Translations under genes and position numbers: made by a program | Source: Desulfolithobacter dissulfuricans | GTDB taxonomy: Bacteria; Desulfobacterota; Desulfobulbia; Desulfobulbales; Desulfobulbaceae | Assembly (NCBI RefSeq): GCF_025998535.1 | Contig: NZ_AP024233.1 | Location: 1,276,217-1,340,216, forward strand | DNA: 64,000 nt | Direction of reading: 5' to 3' | The notes under the pieces: model-generated | The model's input: the letters and a program-made list of their open reading frames with translations, nothing else | What the model was told of the DNA's origin: nothing | Databases searched by the model: none | In this document: piece by piece, positions 61,917 to 64,000 of the stretch | Layout: every line of letters starts with the position of its first letter | How positions within the stretch are numbered: position 1 is the first letter of the stretch

Positions 61917-62895
61917 TGGCCAGCCGGTGAATGTATCGTTCCGTGGTGGTCAGTTTCTTGTGACGCAGAATGGTTTGAATATCGATCAGAGAGACATCAT
62001 TCTTGACCAGGATGGACGCCGTAAGGTGACGGATCGCATGGAGGCCGAAAGGCTTGACATTGGCCAGCCGGCAGAGACGAGGCATCCATTTCTGACGGGC
62101 AATGTATGGAATGCCTGTATCCGGATTGGGAAAAACCCATTCAGATAATCCGGATCCGGAGCTGGATAAATGGTTATCCAGTTCCGCAGACAAACGCCTG
62201 GTCATGGGAATCCAGTCATATTCCAGGGAACCATCCCGGCGCTTGCGGGTATAAAGCCTGATCTGCTGGTGTTTGAAATCCACATCCTCCCAACGGAGAT
62301 AGAAAATTTCGTTTCGTCTGGCGGCAAGGTGCAGGAAACAAAGAAGCATTAGGCGATCCTGTTCCGATTCCGCAACATCATAGACTTTCCAGAAATCAGA
62401 CTCCGGAGGAACATACCTGGGAGACCTGGTTTCCGGGAAACGATCCACCATAAATGGGTTGGTGGAAGGGAAGCCGGGTATATATTTCTGTGCCCAGTTC
62501 CAGGCAGCTATCAGGTTTTTGCGATCCTTGTTCGCCGCATTTCCGGAACGCTGCTGGGCCTGCTGTTGAAGATGAAAAAGAACCGCCCCCTGGTGGAGTT
62601 CCCCAGCTGGTAACTGAGGATCAACTGAGGAGAATAGGAGACGAAACGCCAGTTTCTTCTCATGGTACGTTTTTGAAGCATGTTTTGACCTGGAGTAATC
62701 AAGGTACCGGGTAGCAAACTCAAGCAACGAGACCGTGGGGATCCTCGAAGTTGCTTCGGTTACTTGCAACTGTTCTCGTTTTTTGACTTCCCATTTTTTC
62801 GCGTCGGTTTTGCTTTGGTGATACGATCGATATTTCCGTTGCTTGTACTTTATCTGGGCGATCCACACCTTTTTCTGTTTGTCGAAGTACGGCAT
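61885..62895 (-). CDS. int: Tyrosine recombinase/integrase of element 2
   Basis: 336 residues: N-terminal arm-binding part (PYFDKQKKVWIAQIKYKQRKYRSY), SAM-like core-binding domain (LLEFATRYLDYSRSKHASKTYHEKKL), and catalytic domain with Arg in AARRNEIFYLRWEDV, HXXR in LHAIRHLTASIL, later His in ILRHKKLT and Tyr in TTERYIHR. It would integrate the element at tRNA-Asp. ATG at 62895; a TTG one codon earlier is in frame. Confidence 0.93.
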   Translation of the reverse strand: MPYFDKQKKVWIAQIKYKQRKYRSYHQSKTDAKKWEVKKREQLQVTEATSRIPTVSLLEFATRYLDYSRSKHASKTYHEKKLAFRLLFSSVDPQLPAGELHQGAVLFHLQQQAQQRSGNAANKDRKNLIAAWNWAQKYIPGFPSTNPFMVDRFPETRSPRYVPPESDFWKVYDVAESEQDRLMLLCFLHLAARRNEIFYLRWEDVDFKHQQIRLYTRKRRDGSLEYDWIPMTRRLSAELDNHLSSSGSGLSEWVFPNPDTGIPYIARQKWMPRLCRLANVKPFGLHAIRHLTASILVKNDVSLIDIQTILRHKKLTTTERYIHRLASVRSALEVLE

Positions 62896-63052
62896 CAATT
62901 AACCTGTTTTCAAAAAACCTGTATGCCCGGCCAATACGAATACCGCCGAGAAGTTTATAATTTCGATAGACTGTCGAAATATCGCATCGAAGATATTCAG
63001 CTACTTCCATGGCAGACAGTGAGCGACCGAGATGTTTTTCCAGCAATGTCAT
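62720..63052 (-). CDS. Small HTH (excisionase/AlpA-like) protein
   Basis: 110 residues. Residues 1-60 look like an HTH_17/excisionase domain (SLSAMEVAEYLRCDISTVYRNYKLLGGIRIGRAYRFFENRLIDAVL). The remaining 50 residues are low-complexity and overlap the integrase start by 176 bp in another frame, so the functional protein may be just the front. The ATG at 63052 overlaps the stop of the replication gene (ATGA). Confidence 0.7.
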   Translation of the reverse strand: MTLLEKHLGRSLSAMEVAEYLRCDISTVYRNYKLLGGIRIGRAYRFFENRLIDAVLRQTEKGVDRPDKVQATEISIVSPKQNRREKMGSQKTRTVASNRSNFEDPHGLVA

Positions 63053-64000
63053 GACTGGCCACCGATGAGATAGGCAGATTGAGGACCATGGACCTCGCCA
63101 AAGCCGTGTGGCCAGCATTCCAGAACCTTCTGGTTGTATTTGGCAATAAGCACAGATTGACCACGTTTATCTGTTTCGTGAGATTTAATGCGACACCAAG
63201 TATCAATGACAGCTTGCAAGTGGGTGGTAATATGATCGATGGTTGGCTTGCATCGATCGATGGCAGCGATATTGAGAGCACAGCCGACCATCATATCAAT
63301 GAGCTGGTGCTGATCCTTCTGGGGGAGAGGTTGCTTACGGACAACAGGGCGGTACGATAACCAATCGACAGACTGAATAACCTGCCACCAGGGATGGATC
63401 ACAGCGCGATCCTGATGGCGGTTTTTCCTGTCAATGGCCACCGCTGAAAATCTCGCCCAATTATCAGAGCAATATTCCCAGATACCACCAATCTTCTCCT
63501 GAAGGTTATACAGATCACTAACGCCAAGCTGACGAAGAACCGGACGCCGCAACTGAAATTCAACCCGGGTAACCGGAACATCATTGTATTGATCCTGGCC
63601 CCACACCGATGCAAAGACAGACTGTTTTGCACCATGGGAACGCAGCTCATGGGTCTTGTCGTAAACACGGAGAGCAATATCACCTTCACCCACGGAAAGG
63701 CCGGTTTCCGAGGCATAGCCAACCTGATCATAGGGAGAATCACTTATTCCAAGGGGACCCTCGGACTGATCGAGACCGACACCAGTAAACTTCACCCGGT
63801 CTGCAAATGACCGGAACTTGTTCGCCCTGGTGATCCAGCGAGAATAATCATGTAAACCAAGCTCCTCGATCTCCAGGCCAATACAGTCAACACAGAGATG
63901 CACTTCGGACAGACCGACCTTGCGAATCTTGCCACCGAAGAGAAACACCAAGTCGTTCACGTGTTCGATGACAGCCTGATATCCAGGAGACCAGCAGGAC
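63049..64000 (-). CDS. Replication initiator, Rep_trans/phage-type (5' end outside window)
   Basis: At least 316 residues; the frame is open to the window edge (upstream residues read SPGYQAVIEHVNDLVFLFGG), so the true start is outside. Features of rolling-circle initiators of the Rep_trans group (as in RstA of CTX phage): VHLCVDCIGLEIE-like front, LRVYDKTHELR (YDK...E) and VTRVEFQLRRPVLRQL. It should nick the element's double-strand origin. Coupled to the HTH gene downstream. Confidence 0.75.
   Translation of the reverse strand, partial: SCWSPGYQAVIEHVNDLVFLFGGKIRKVGLSEVHLCVDCIGLEIEELGLHDYSRWITRANKFRSFADRVKFTGVGLDQSEGPLGISDSPYDQVGYASETGLSVGEGDIALRVYDKTHELRSHGAKQSVFASVWGQDQYNDVPVTRVEFQLRRPVLRQLGVSDLYNLQEKIGGIWEYCSDNWARFSAVAIDRKNRHQDRAVIHPWWQVIQSVDWLSYRPVVRKQPLPQKDQHQLIDMMVGCALNIAAIDRCKPTIDHITTHLQAVIDTWCRIKSHETDKRGQSVLIAKYNQKVLECWPHGFGEVHGPQSAYLIGGQS

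Larger units (their letters stand above)
61161..64000. mobile_element. Integrated element at tRNA-Asp (continues beyond window)
   Basis: Directly 3' of tRNA-Asp, all genes are on the minus strand: two small unknown proteins, a tyrosine integrase, a small HTH protein and a replication initiator cut by the window edge. The tRNA 3' end is the usual target of such integrases. The gene set (integrase, HTH, Rep_trans-type initiator) suggests an inovirus-like or rolling-circle plasmid-like element (inference). The distal att site is outside the window. Confidence 0.7.

Overview
The window looks like a chromosomal segment of an anaerobic Desulfobacterota bacterium, most likely of the Desulfobulbales type (inference). 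The reasons are an eight-heme HAO-family cytochrome, a cytochrome c maturation operon whose CcmE carries Cys in place of the heme-binding His, a thioredoxin-fold selenoprotein read through an in-frame UGA, many two-component and cyclic-di-GMP proteins, and a standard tig-clpP-clpX-lon block. No rRNA and no CRISPR array are visible.

Left chromosomal part (1-32.2 kb). It opens with a truncated PAS sensor. Next come an M3 oligopeptidase, a DMT permease, an inositol-phosphatase-like gene and an HD-domain gene. A secreted octaheme cytochrome sits opposite a nine-gene ccm operon (ccmE-F-H-I-like-A-B-C-D plus a TPR gene). An Entner-Doudoroff operon follows (zwf-pgl-edd-eda, plus one unknown gene). 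Then come a periplasmic binding protein with a hybrid histidine kinase, an NtrC-type regulator with its kinase, rsmI, a diguanylate cyclase, a YjbQ protein and a rhodanese/metallo-beta-lactamase sulfur enzyme.

Integrated island 1 (about 32.22-49.66 kb). This 17.4-kb element sits at the 3' end of tRNA-Leu(UAA). It is bounded by a copy of the tRNA end and by integrase arm-like repeats at both ends. All confident genes are on the minus strand: a P4-type integrase, an AlpA-like regulator, a frameshifted TOPRIM primase-helicase, a zinc-ribbon protein, a pair of paralogous coiled-coil proteins (one with a collagen-like tail), a Panacea-Fic toxin-antitoxin pair, three tightly coupled small genes, a primase-polymerase/RepA-like helicase, and small unknowns. 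Two classes of iteron-like DNA occur. GGTGACA repeats surround an almost pure A/T stretch. A second set of modules occurs in two alternative 'letters' (AGGAAAC or AGGCAAC), changed at nearly every copy within a module.

Right chromosomal part (49.66-61.16 kb). It holds a K+ channel with a TrkA-N domain, an in-frame ybeY-pdxJ fusion, phoH, the DsbA-like selenoprotein gene, tRNA-Leu(UAG), tig, clpP, clpX, lon, tRNA-Val and tRNA-Asp.

Integrated element 2 (61.16 kb to the window end). It begins right after tRNA-Asp and has an integrase, a small HTH gene, a rolling-circle-type replication initiator cut by the window edge, and two small genes. This suggests a filamentous-phage-like or plasmid-like element. 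Three classes of short foldback or MITE-like repeat lie between chromosomal genes, one present in two copies (7.8 and 56.1 kb).
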